From Blastocatellia bacterium (GTDB lineage Bacteria > Acidobacteriota > Blastocatellia > Pyrinomonadales > Pyrinomonadaceae): a stretch of DNA of 6,071 nucleotides. Positions within the stretch are counted from its first letter, which is position 1. Each line of letters opens with the position of its first letter. Both the position numbers and the translations under genes were made by a program. This document shows positions 1 to 5,283 of this stretch, piece by piece. Under the pieces are notes generated by a model, which saw only the letters and a list, made by a program, of their open reading frames with translations, did not search any database and was not told the origin of the DNA. The stretch spans positions 1 through 6,071 of the forward strand of contig JACDAY010000257.1 in NCBI GenBank assembly GCA_013695195.1, given 5' to 3'.

Positions 1-641
1 AAATTCATATGCGCCGATTCATCGCGGAAAACCCAGTTTGTCCCGCCGGCAAGGCCATGCAGCAAGCCTTTTGACCGCAAAAAATAAACATAAGCAAACG
101 CCGCAAAGAAAAACAGCCCTTCGATACATGCCGCGAAACATATCAGGTTGAGAAGAAACTGTTTCCTGTCTTCGCGCGTCCGCAAAGAGTCCAATTTATC
201 AATCGAGTCGATCCATTTCATGCAAAAATTGCCTTTCGCCCGAATCGACGGTATATTTTCGATTGCCGCAAACGCCTGCTCGCGTTCCTTCATGTCGGGA
301 ATATATGTATCCAGCAGCGTCAGATAAAACTGGACATGCACCGCTTCTTCGTACAGCTGCCGGGAAAGATACATCCTGGCTTCCGGTGAATTTATATGCT
401 TGTAGAGATTTAAAACGAGATTATTGGAAACGATGGAATCGCCCGTTGCAAAAAAAGCAACAAGACGGCTTATCATATGCCGCTCCGGTGCCGTCATTTT
501 TGTGCGGAGATCGTTCACATCGGTCGAAAAATCGACCTCCTCGACCGTCCAAGTGTTTTTGATCGAATTTTTATACATTTCATAAAAATCCGGGTATTTC
601 ATCGGTCGTAAAGTTAAATTGAATCCGGGATCAAGCAGCAT
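1..641 (-). CDS. nrdB: Class I ribonucleotide reductase small (beta, radical-generating) subunit, 3' end cut by window edge
   Basis: Small subunit of aerobic ribonucleotide reductase. It holds the diiron-tyrosyl radical cofactor that starts reduction of ribonucleotides by NrdA in the cytoplasm. The 213 residues present contain the ferritin-like ligand set with E. coli-like spacing: D68 (ATGDSIVSNN), E99 and H102 (YEEAVHVQFY), E174 (CIEGLFFF), E208 and H211 (FRDESAHMN). Y106 lies four residues after H102, as E. coli Y122 does after H118, so a tyrosyl-radical class Ia-type enzyme is favoured over the Tyr-less class Ic. About 100 or more C-terminal residues, including the tail that docks into NrdA, lie outside the window. 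The start is the ATG at 639-641. An in-frame TAA at 648-650, three codons upstream, excludes any longer form, and MLLDPGFNLTLRPMKYPDFY matches my recollection of the family N-terminus. No clear Shine-Dalgarno is visible. It lies 213 bp downstream of nrdA on the same strand, an unusually wide gap for an nrdAB pair. Confidence 0.97.
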   Translation of the reverse strand, partial: MLLDPGFNLTLRPMKYPDFYEMYKNSIKNTWTVEEVDFSTDVNDLRTKMTAPERHMISRLVAFFATGDSIVSNNLVLNLYKHINSPEARMYLSRQLYEEAVHVQFYLTLLDTYIPDMKEREQAFAAIENIPSIRAKGNFCMKWIDSIDKLDSLRTREDRKQFLLNLICFAACIEGLFFFAAFAYVYFLRSKGLLHGLAGGTNWVFRDESAHMN

Positions 642-854
642 AATTGTTTACCAGTACAAATCTTAAGCTCCGCTAGGAGCGGCATGTTTGTAGCACCGAC
701 GTCCAAAAATAATCTTTAGCTCCATTGGAGCGACCTTTTCTGTCGACAGGCCGTCCCTACGGAACTCGACTTGGATTTCTATTCGGATCTACAAACAGTT
801 CGTTCCTACGGAACTTCAAAAGACTGCGTATCAAGTATAAAGCAAATATATTTG
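642..854. other. nrdA-nrdB intergenic spacer, 213 bp, repeat-rich
   Basis: No credible gene lies here. The spacer holds a REP-like hairpin cluster (666-814) and a perfect 16-bp palindrome that runs two bases into the nrdA stop codon (841-856). If nrdA and nrdB are co-transcribed from the promoter upstream of nrdA, this segment is in the mRNA and may modulate the NrdA:NrdB ratio by pausing, processing or partial termination; that is inference. No strong intrinsic terminator with a U-run follows nrdA. Confidence 0.7.
666..814. repeat. REP-like cluster: four short hairpins in inverted (2+2) arrangement
   Basis: Four copies of one hairpin head are visible. On the plus strand: A at 667-680 (GCTCC/GGAGC stem) and B at 719-731 (GCTCC/GGAGC). 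On the minus strand: C at 753-765 (GTTCC/GGGAC, one G-T pair) and D at 802-814 (GTTCC/GGAAC). The shared form is roughly GYTCC, a 3-4 nt loop, GGARC, then CG. A and D both continue into TGTTTGTAG (685-693 plus; 789-797 as its reverse complement). B and C are joined by the self-complementary CTGTCGACAG at 740-749. The whole is therefore an imperfect nested inverted repeat centred near 745. This resembles REP/REPIN intergenic elements, which are spread by RAYT transposases in other bacteria. No RAYT gene is in the window, so the family assignment is inference. Confidence 0.65.
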
Positions 855-864
855 CTATTGACAA
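836..864 (-). promoter_or_regulatory. Possible internal nrdB promoter with 16-bp palindrome in its spacer
   Basis: Bases 841-856 form the perfect palindrome AGCAAATATATTTGCT, overlapping the nrdA stop codon (855-857). On the minus strand it sits between a TTGTCA hexamer (859-864, five of six matches to the -35 consensus) and TTTATA (836-841, 17-bp spacing, weak) or TATACT (834-839, five of six matches, 19-bp spacing). This could be a secondary nrdB promoter with an operator in its spacer, or only an AT-rich hairpin at the end of nrdA. The palindrome has the 16-bp length and ATATAT core of an NrdR box but lacks its outer ACAC/GTGT ends. Confidence 0.25.
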
Positions 865-3236
865 GCCTCACAGCTTTCAGGGTTTTCTAAAGAGCAGACT
901 AAGACTTCCTCGTCGCTTACAGGCTGCTTCAAATCAGCCGTAACCTGCGAGATTTTCGTCGCAGGCCTCGAGCGCAGATAGTATGTCGTCTTCAAACCCT
1001 TTTGCCATGCGTACATATACATTGACGAAAGCTTGCCGATATTCGGGCTTTCCATAAACAGGTTGAGTGATTGGCTTTGGTCGATAAACGCTCCGCGGTC
1101 GGCGGCCATGTCGATGAGCGATCGCATCGGCACTTCCCATGCCGTGCGGTAAATTTCCTTCAACTCGTCCGGGAATTCGTCGATGTCCTGGATCGAGCCT
1201 TCGGAAAGCTTGATTTTGGTGCGGATTTCGTCGTTCCAAAGTCCGGCTGTTTTCAATTCCTTGACCAGATATTTATTGATCTGAACAAAATCACCCGACA
1301 GAGTTTCGCGTTTAAAAAGATTTGAAACCTGCGGCTCGATGCATTCATAGCAGCCAGCTATCGAAGCGATAGTCGCCGTCGGCGCGATTGCAATCATCAG
1401 CGAGTTTCGCAAACCATTTTCGATTACTTTTTCACGCAACGCGTTCCAGCGTTCAATGTCGTCCGGCATAATGCCCCAAAAATCGAACTGAAAATCACCT
1501 TTTGCGGCACGTGTATCTGGAAATGCGGGATGAATACCGCGTTCCGCCGCCAAATCGCACGAGGCGCTTAGAGCGGCAAAATATATCTCTTCCTGAATTT
1601 TGGCGGAGATTATACGAGCCTGATCTGAATCGAACGGCAGACGCAGAAAAAAGAACACGTCCTGCAAGCCCATAACGCCGAGGCCGATGTTTCGCCATCG
1701 ATTATTAGAATCTGCCGTGCTGGGGATCGCATAGTAATTAAGATCGATCACGCGGTCGAGCTGCCGGACGGCAAGCCGGACGTTGTTATTCAGTTTGTCA
1801 AAATCAAATTCGCCGTCGCGGACATATCGGGAAAGATTTATCGAGCCGAGATTGCAAACTGCCGTTTCCTCTTCGGACGTAACCTCGATAATCTCCGTGC
1901 AGAGATTCGAAAGATGCACGACATTTTCCGGTTTTGCCGTTTGGTTCGACTTGCGGTTGCTCGAGTCCTTAAAAGTCATCCAGCCGTTGCCGGTCTGAGC
2001 CATCGTCCGCATCATTCGGGCGTAAAGGTCACGGGCTTTTAGCTGTCTTTCAAAAATTCCCTCGGCTTCGGCTTCGACAAACGCCGTTTCAAACTCGTCG
2101 CCGTAAAGATCAGGGAAATGCGGCACTTTTTTCGGGTCGAACAGCGACCACATCTCGTCCGACTGCACTCGTTTCATAAACAAGTCGGAAATCCAGTTGG
2201 CGATATTCAGATTGTGAGTGCGGCGGGATTCGTCGCCCGTGTTTTCGCGAAGGTCGAGAAAATCTTCGATATCCGCATGCCACGTTTCAAGATAGACACA
2301 GCACGCGCCTTTGCGTTTCCCGCCCTGATTAACGGCGGAAACCGATGAATCCAACGTTTTGAGCCAGGGGACAATGCCGTTTGAATGCCCGTTGGTGCCG
2401 CGGATCAGAGAGCCTCGGGAGCGGACACGGTGATAGGCAATGCCGATGCCGCCGGAAAATTTTGAGAGCATCGCGACGTCTGAATATTTTTTGTAGATAC
2501 TTTCGAGGCTGTCCTGAGGTGAATCGAGCAGAAAACAGCTCGATAATTGCTCATGCTTCGTGCCCGAATTAAAAAGCGTCGGCGTGCTAGGGACATATTC
2601 GAGCGACGAAAAAAGCTTGTAAAGCTCGATAGCTTCGGCCGGTGTTTCCGAAAGACCGCAAGCCACGCGCATCCAGAAAAACTGGGGCGTTTCTATCACG
2701 TCGCGTGTCGAGGGATTTTTTAATAAATATCGGTCGTACAATGTCCGAAGTCCGAAAAACTCAAACAGATCATTGCGGCTCTGGTCTATCGCGTCGTTAA
2801 GCTTGCGGCTGTTTGCCGACACAAAATCGACGACTCGCGGTGCGATCAAGCCTTCTTTTGCACCGAAAGCTATCGACTGCGAGAAAGAGTGAATTTCCTG
2901 ATTCCGTACTTCCTTTTCGACGTATTGATTGAGAAGCCGCGCTCCCAGACGTGAGTATTCCGGCTCCTCGAATATAAGGCTGGCAGCCGTCTGGATCGAA
3001 AGTTTATCGAGTTCCCTGGTCGTTGCGCCGTCATATAAACCACTGATCGTCTTGGTCGCAATCCGCATAGCATCGACACTCGGCAAGTTCACGCAGCAGC
3101 GGGATATCGCGCGGACGATCTTGTTGATATCGACCGGCTCGAATGAGCCGTTCCGTTTGCGGACGCGCATCGTAGTCTGGGTTGTTTCTTCAGTTTGGCG
3201 GGCTGTTGCCGAGCCTTGTCCGATAAAAGTGTCCAT
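855..3236 (-). CDS. nrdA: Class I ribonucleotide reductase large (alpha, catalytic) subunit
   Basis: Catalytic subunit that reduces ribonucleoside diphosphates to deoxyribonucleotides, paired with NrdB; cytoplasmic, essential for aerobic DNA synthesis. The protein has 793 residues from the ATG at 3234-3236. An N-terminal ATP-cone (about residues 23-111, beginning MRVRKRNGSFEPVDINKIV) suggests ATP/dATP activity control. The barrel carries C234 (LSSCFLLD) and C461 (AVCNLGSINL), the redox pair, and NLCTEI with N444, thiyl-radical C446 and E448. PTATIASIAGC is at about 619-629. Radical-relay tyrosines are the adjacent Y752/Y753 (LKTTYYLRS). The C-terminus ends in C789-x-x-C792, the thioredoxin/glutaredoxin shuttle pair. 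Length is normal for ATP-cone class I enzymes (E. coli NrdA is 761). The ATG is chosen over a TTG 14 codons upstream because GAGGTG precedes it by 8 nt. The gene is led by the promoter at 3527-3555 and followed by nrdB. Confidence 0.98.
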   Translation of the reverse strand: MDTFIGQGSATARQTEETTQTTMRVRKRNGSFEPVDINKIVRAISRCCVNLPSVDAMRIATKTISGLYDGATTRELDKLSIQTAASLIFEEPEYSRLGARLLNQYVEKEVRNQEIHSFSQSIAFGAKEGLIAPRVVDFVSANSRKLNDAIDQSRNDLFEFFGLRTLYDRYLLKNPSTRDVIETPQFFWMRVACGLSETPAEAIELYKLFSSLEYVPSTPTLFNSGTKHEQLSSCFLLDSPQDSLESIYKKYSDVAMLSKFSGGIGIAYHRVRSRGSLIRGTNGHSNGIVPWLKTLDSSVSAVNQGGKRKGACCVYLETWHADIEDFLDLRENTGDESRRTHNLNIANWISDLFMKRVQSDEMWSLFDPKKVPHFPDLYGDEFETAFVEAEAEGIFERQLKARDLYARMMRTMAQTGNGWMTFKDSSNRKSNQTAKPENVVHLSNLCTEIIEVTSEEETAVCNLGSINLSRYVRDGEFDFDKLNNNVRLAVRQLDRVIDLNYYAIPSTADSNNRWRNIGLGVMGLQDVFFFLRLPFDSDQARIISAKIQEEIYFAALSASCDLAAERGIHPAFPDTRAAKGDFQFDFWGIMPDDIERWNALREKVIENGLRNSLMIAIAPTATIASIAGCYECIEPQVSNLFKRETLSGDFVQINKYLVKELKTAGLWNDEIRTKIKLSEGSIQDIDEFPDELKEIYRTAWEVPMRSLIDMAADRGAFIDQSQSLNLFMESPNIGKLSSMYMYAWQKGLKTTYYLRSRPATKISQVTADLKQPVSDEEVLVCSLENPESCEACQ

Positions 3237-3520
3237 ATATAAAGCACCTCGATAATTCGTTTCAAAATCGTGCCGCAAGCTATTCGCAGGGACGTCAATG
3301 CCGAGGGAAAAGCGTAAGCTACGCAGCCCGCTATTTCCATTGAAAGCACGGACTTTGATTACAGCGTTTAACTTTTCAGTTTTGCAGTTGGGCTGTTGGA
3401 GAGGTGAACGAGGGCAATCTCAGACCTCCGCAGTCCTGACTTTTCCTAAAATCAAACCGCTGCGTATTATCGCGGCTTTGACCAAAACAAATACTAAATT
3501 GTCGAGCGTTCCTGCAGTGC
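3237..3520 (-). other. Predicted long 5' leader of nrdA mRNA (about 284 nt)
   Basis: If transcription starts about 7 nt after the -10 hexamer of the promoter at 3527-3555, the nrdA message has a leader of roughly 284 nt. A perfect 5-bp hairpin, GCGTA-AGC-TACGC, lies at 3312-3324. I looked for a cobalamin riboswitch because these can control class I reductases. A fragment resembling the start of the B12 box (AGTCAGGA, minus strand, about 3434-3441) occurs, but the conserved upstream GCCACTG and GGTG elements are absent, so I do not call one. The reading frames here look like chance. The function of such a long leader is unknown. Confidence 0.4.
3245..3250 (-). promoter_or_regulatory. Shine-Dalgarno site of nrdA
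   Basis: GAGGTG on the minus strand ends 8 nt before the ATG at 3236. It decides the start: an upstream in-frame TTG at 3276-3278 has no comparable site, and the GAGGTG would lie inside the coding region if that TTG were used. Confidence 0.8.
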
Positions 3521-3524
3521 TTAT

Positions 3525-3570
3525 AGACTATATGGTAGTCAAAATCATTTGTCAACACAAAATGTTGTGG
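3525..3570 (-). promoter_or_regulatory. Candidate paired NrdR boxes at the nrd promoter
   Basis: NrdR is the ATP-cone/zinc-finger repressor of bacterial ribonucleotide reductase operons. It typically binds two 16-bp boxes, consensus about ACACTATATATAGTGT, separated by 15-16 bp. The upstream box at 3555-3570 reads ACACAAAATGTTGTGG on the plus strand, about 13 of 16 positions allowed by the consensus, and contains the inverted repeat CAACA/TGTTG. A second palindrome lies at 3525-3540 (GACTA/TAGTC arms around TATGG) and covers the -10 hexamer. Only one half of it matches the box consensus well. The gap between the two is 14 bp, close to the usual spacing. Sites flanking the -35 and covering the -10 would suit repression. 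The second box is the weak part of this call. Confidence 0.5.
3527..3555 (-). promoter_or_regulatory. Sigma-70-type promoter for nrdA(B)
   Basis: On the minus strand TTGACA (3550-3555, perfect -35) is followed after exactly 17 bp (3533-3549) by TATAGT (3527-3532, five of six matches to the -10 consensus). A T/A tract (3571-3582; AATTTTTTTAAAAA on the minus strand) lies 15 bp upstream of the -35 and could act as an UP-like element. The predicted start of transcription is near 3520. It points at nrdA and is the best promoter in the window. Confidence 0.75.
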
Positions 3571-3763
3571 TTTTTAAAAAAATTGCTAACTGTATTCGCA
3601 GCATCAATTAACGCTATGCTGGCAATGTAATGGATAATTCTACGTAACAATATATTAAGATCTGAACGCGCAGTCATTTTATGCTGAATTTTATGTTTAT
3701 CTGAGTAATTTCTGAACTTCGCTTTTCCAAAAACGTTGCTTTCTGCGACGTCGTTAAGATGAT
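3571..3763. other. Spacer downstream of the MBL hydrolase gene, no gene seen
   Basis: This AT-rich 193-bp stretch lies between the end of the MBL hydrolase gene and the nrd promoter. A 6-bp inverted repeat, CAGCAT/ATGCTG (3599-3604 and 3616-3621, 11-nt loop), is followed on the minus strand by a T-run only some 17 nt later, so it is a poor intrinsic terminator. CGACGTCG at 3746-3753 is a short palindrome 11 bp past the gene. I see no convincing terminator or open frame. Confidence 0.5.
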
Positions 3764-4525
3764 CTACACTAAAACCAACTCATCGTAAGCAAATTTCACA
3801 TTGTCGGGCAGAAGACGTGAATCGCGTTCATGAAGAATGTCGTGGTTCAGATGTGTGAGAAATGCCCGTTTCGGTTTAAGGTCTTGGATGATTGCCAGGG
3901 CTTCGTCGATGTTAAGATGCGTGGAATGCGGTTTGACACGAACACAATCGAGCACCAGCACGTCGAGATCGCGGAGGCAGTCCATCGATTCCGGCGGTAT
4001 GATCTTTAAGTCAGTTGCATATGCAAAATCATTGAAACGGTACGCGATTACCGGCAGTTCTCCGTGGAGCACCTCAAGCGGCGTAATAATCAGGCCGTTA
4101 CCGAAGCAGAAAGGAGAATTGGCTACGACGGTGTGCGGAATGAGCAGCGGCAGGCCGCCGCCGAAATGTGTTGGTTGAAAAACATATTGAAAAATTCGTT
4201 TGAGATCGGTCCAGGCCGTTTCGTTCGCATAAATGCCCATCGCGCCGTAGCGGAAGTTCAACGGGCGAATATCGTCGAGCCCGAAAACATGATCGACGTG
4301 GCAATGCGTAATAAAAACCCCATCGAGCCGGCCGATATTTGCACGAAGGGCCTGCTGGCGAAAATCTATCGACGTATCGACAAGGATCTTTTTATCATCG
4401 TGTTCGATAAGGATCGAGACACGCAGGCGTTTGTCCCGCGGATCGTCGGAAAGGCATGTCTCGCAATCACATGCGATCGAGGGAACACCAGTCGAGGTGC
4501 CGGTTCCGAGAAAGGTCAGCTTCAT
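3764..4525 (-). CDS. PhnP-like metallo-beta-lactamase-fold phosphodiesterase/hydrolase
   Basis: Predicted cytoplasmic zinc- or manganese-dependent hydrolase of 253 residues, close in length to E. coli PhnP (252). It opens with MKLTFLGTGTSTGVP, then CDCETC (C19, C21, C24), the structural-zinc cysteines of PhnP. The metal-binding motif is THCHVDHVFGLDD (H74, H76, D78, H79). Further ligands expected by family are H154 (EVLHG), D172 (YATD) and H225, with H228 (LTHLNHD) fitting the fourth structural-zinc ligand. PhnP cleaves 5-phosphoribosyl 1,2-cyclic phosphate in phosphonate breakdown. No phn gene is nearby, so the substrate here is open; cyclic phosphodiesters or related nucleotide compounds are a reasonable inference. 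The ATG at 4523-4525 is preferred to a TTG five codons earlier because MKLTFLG is the usual family N-terminus. It follows the DUF1844 gene, probably in one transcript, and its initiation region lies in an inverted-repeat element. Confidence 0.9.
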   Translation of the reverse strand: MKLTFLGTGTSTGVPSIACDCETCLSDDPRDKRLRVSILIEHDDKKILVDTSIDFRQQALRANIGRLDGVFITHCHVDHVFGLDDIRPLNFRYGAMGIYANETAWTDLKRIFQYVFQPTHFGGGLPLLIPHTVVANSPFCFGNGLIITPLEVLHGELPVIAYRFNDFAYATDLKIIPPESMDCLRDLDVLVLDCVRVKPHSTHLNIDEALAIIQDLKPKRAFLTHLNHDILHERDSRLLPDNVKFAYDELVLV

Positions 4526-4526
4526 T

Positions 4527-4617
4527 GTAATGTCCGCCAAACTTCAGTTTGTCTCAGGAGAATTCACAATAATATGTGTCGCGTTGGAACGACAAACTGA
4601 AGTTTGTCGGACGTTAC
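4527..4617. repeat. 91-bp inverted-repeat element filling the DUF1844-MBL gene junction
   Basis: Two 27-bp arms, 4527-4553 and 4591-4617, are reverse complements at 25 of 27 positions (differences at 4531 and 4537) and flank a 37-bp spacer. Each arm is itself a small hairpin: the right arm has a perfect 7-bp stem GACAAAC-TGAA-GTTTGTC (4591-4608), the left arm a 5-bp version (CAAAC/GTTTG). The right arm includes the TAA stop of the DUF1844 gene (4614-4616). The left arm ends one base before the ATG of the MBL gene, so it contains that gene's ribosome-binding region (GGCGGA, 7 nt before the ATG, weak). Two hairpins in inverted orientation around a short spacer is REPIN- or MITE-like architecture. 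In RNA the arms could pair with each other and mask the MBL initiation region; that is inference. Confidence 0.8.
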
Positions 4618-5150
4618 TTTTTACCTAAAATATCTGCGCCGGAGAATTGCTGCTTTGCCTTGTCCTTTAACTTCTCTTCAGTCGCGCGAACCATCGTTAC
4701 GTACTGCATACGCAGATCACCCAAAATGCCTTCCAACAGACGGCTTTCCTGTGGATGAAGATTGTCTTTGGTTTTTGTGCCGAGCATTGCCAGAATATCC
4801 AGCCAATATTTGCCTGTTTCGAGATCAACGCTCCTTTGGCCGGTCGCCGGATGCGGCATTGCCCCGAGAGAGGCCGCGGCGTTTGTCGCGAGCGTAGAAA
4901 GAAAATTAACAAAACTTGCCGGGTCTTCGGCACCGGGTATTTCTTCGGTTTCCGGCTCCGTTACGGGGGCTTCATCGATTCCGGCAGGCTCTTCGATAGC
5001 CCTCGGTTGCGCAACAGCTTTCGTTGCCGATTGCTCATCGGCTTTCGGTTCAAACACAACACCTTCTTTGAGAGAACCGTCCGCATTAAATTTTCGCCGG
5101 TCGGTTACCTTAAAAGTAACTTCTTCCTGATTGTCATCTCTTCCGATCAT
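4614..5150 (-). CDS. DUF1844 domain protein of unknown function
   Basis: Small soluble protein of 178 residues. Residues about 77-153 (from PASFVNFLSTLATNAAASLG to LLEGILGDLRMQYV) match the DUF1844 family by its hallmarks: a helical segment ending in LG, then P-x-TG, a D-L-x-x-x-K-x-x-x-D-x-L helix and an EExLL-like helix. The N-terminus (VTFKVTDRRKFNADG, 11-25) is also typical. Residues 30-76 form an acidic, Pro/Ala/Glu-rich linker, likely disordered. The tail (157-178) is Lys-rich. There is no signal peptide or membrane segment. No biochemical function is known to me for the family. The ATG at 5148-5150 is used; no Shine-Dalgarno precedes it (AT-rich TTAAAAACAT). The MBL hydrolase gene starts 88 bp downstream on the same strand, which suggests co-transcription. 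It diverges from mazG. Confidence 0.9.
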   Translation of the reverse strand: MIGRDDNQEEVTFKVTDRRKFNADGSLKEGVVFEPKADEQSATKAVAQPRAIEEPAGIDEAPVTEPETEEIPGAEDPASFVNFLSTLATNAAASLGAMPHPATGQRSVDLETGKYWLDILAMLGTKTKDNLHPQESRLLEGILGDLRMQYVTMVRATEEKLKDKAKQQFSGADILGKK

Positions 5151-5190
5151 ATGTTTTTAAATCCAGATTCGATAGTAACATTTCGAGTAA

Positions 5191-5274
5191 AAGTCTGGAA
5201 AGTCTGGTTCGGAAACCTTGAAGGAGTCTCCCCGGGCTTCGGGACTTACTAGACTTTCCGAACTTTCTAGACTT
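5191..5274. repeat. Inverted repeat in the DUF1844/mazG divergent promoter region
   Basis: Arms at 5191-5215 and 5255-5274 are reverse complements over 19 of 20 positions once a 5-nt insertion (TCTGG, 5203-5207) in the left arm is skipped. The left arm also contains a tandem AAGTCTGG duplication (5191-5198, 5200-5207), which explains the insertion. The centre is GC-rich (CCCCGGG at 5230-5236) with a smaller hairpin AGTC-CC/GGGACT around it. The right arm ends 9 bp before the mazG ATG. The 133-bp spacer must hold promoters for both divergent genes. I see only a weak -10-like TACTAT for the DUF1844 gene (minus strand, 5172-5177) and no confident hexamers for mazG. Confidence 0.6.
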
Positions 5275-5283
5275 AAATTAGTT

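Noticed and set aside
263..562. 99-codon plus-strand frame near the left edge
   Set aside because: Antisense to nrdB, whose diiron ligands and spacing are unmistakable on the minus strand.
3237..3278. Longer NrdA beginning at a TTG codon at 3276-3278 (14 extra residues)
   Set aside because: The good GAGGTG ribosome-binding site lies inside that extension and is correctly spaced for the ATG at 3236; the extra residues are not typical of the family.
3089..3349. 86-codon minus-strand frame overlapping the nrdA start, considered as a leader peptide
   Set aside because: No Shine-Dalgarno, no run of regulatory codons, and most of it is just nrdA read in another frame.
3420..3480. Cobalamin riboswitch in the nrdA leader
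   Set aside because: Only a partial B12-box-like AGTCAGGA is present; the conserved GCCACTG and GGTG elements expected upstream are missing.
3298..3630. 110-codon plus-strand frame in the nrdA upstream spacer
   Set aside because: It crosses the nrd promoter and operator-like sites, has no family resemblance and no clear ribosome-binding site.
3725..3763. Intrinsic terminator after the MBL hydrolase gene (AACG...CGTTTTT)
   Set aside because: The stem is only 4 bp with a long loop, too weak to call.
4526..4540. Longer MBL hydrolase beginning at a TTG at 4538-4540
   Set aside because: The ATG at 4525 gives the standard MKLTFLGTGTS start of PhnP-like proteins; the five extra residues fall in the inverted-repeat arm.
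4064..4600. 178-codon open frame on the plus strand
   Set aside because: It is antisense to the well-supported MBL hydrolase, shows no recognisable domain, and its end runs through the repeat element.
4755..5252. Open frames of 122-165 codons on the plus strand
   Set aside because: They are antisense to the DUF1844 gene, which has family-typical sequence; the plus-strand products are Arg/Ser/Phe-rich and resemble no known family.
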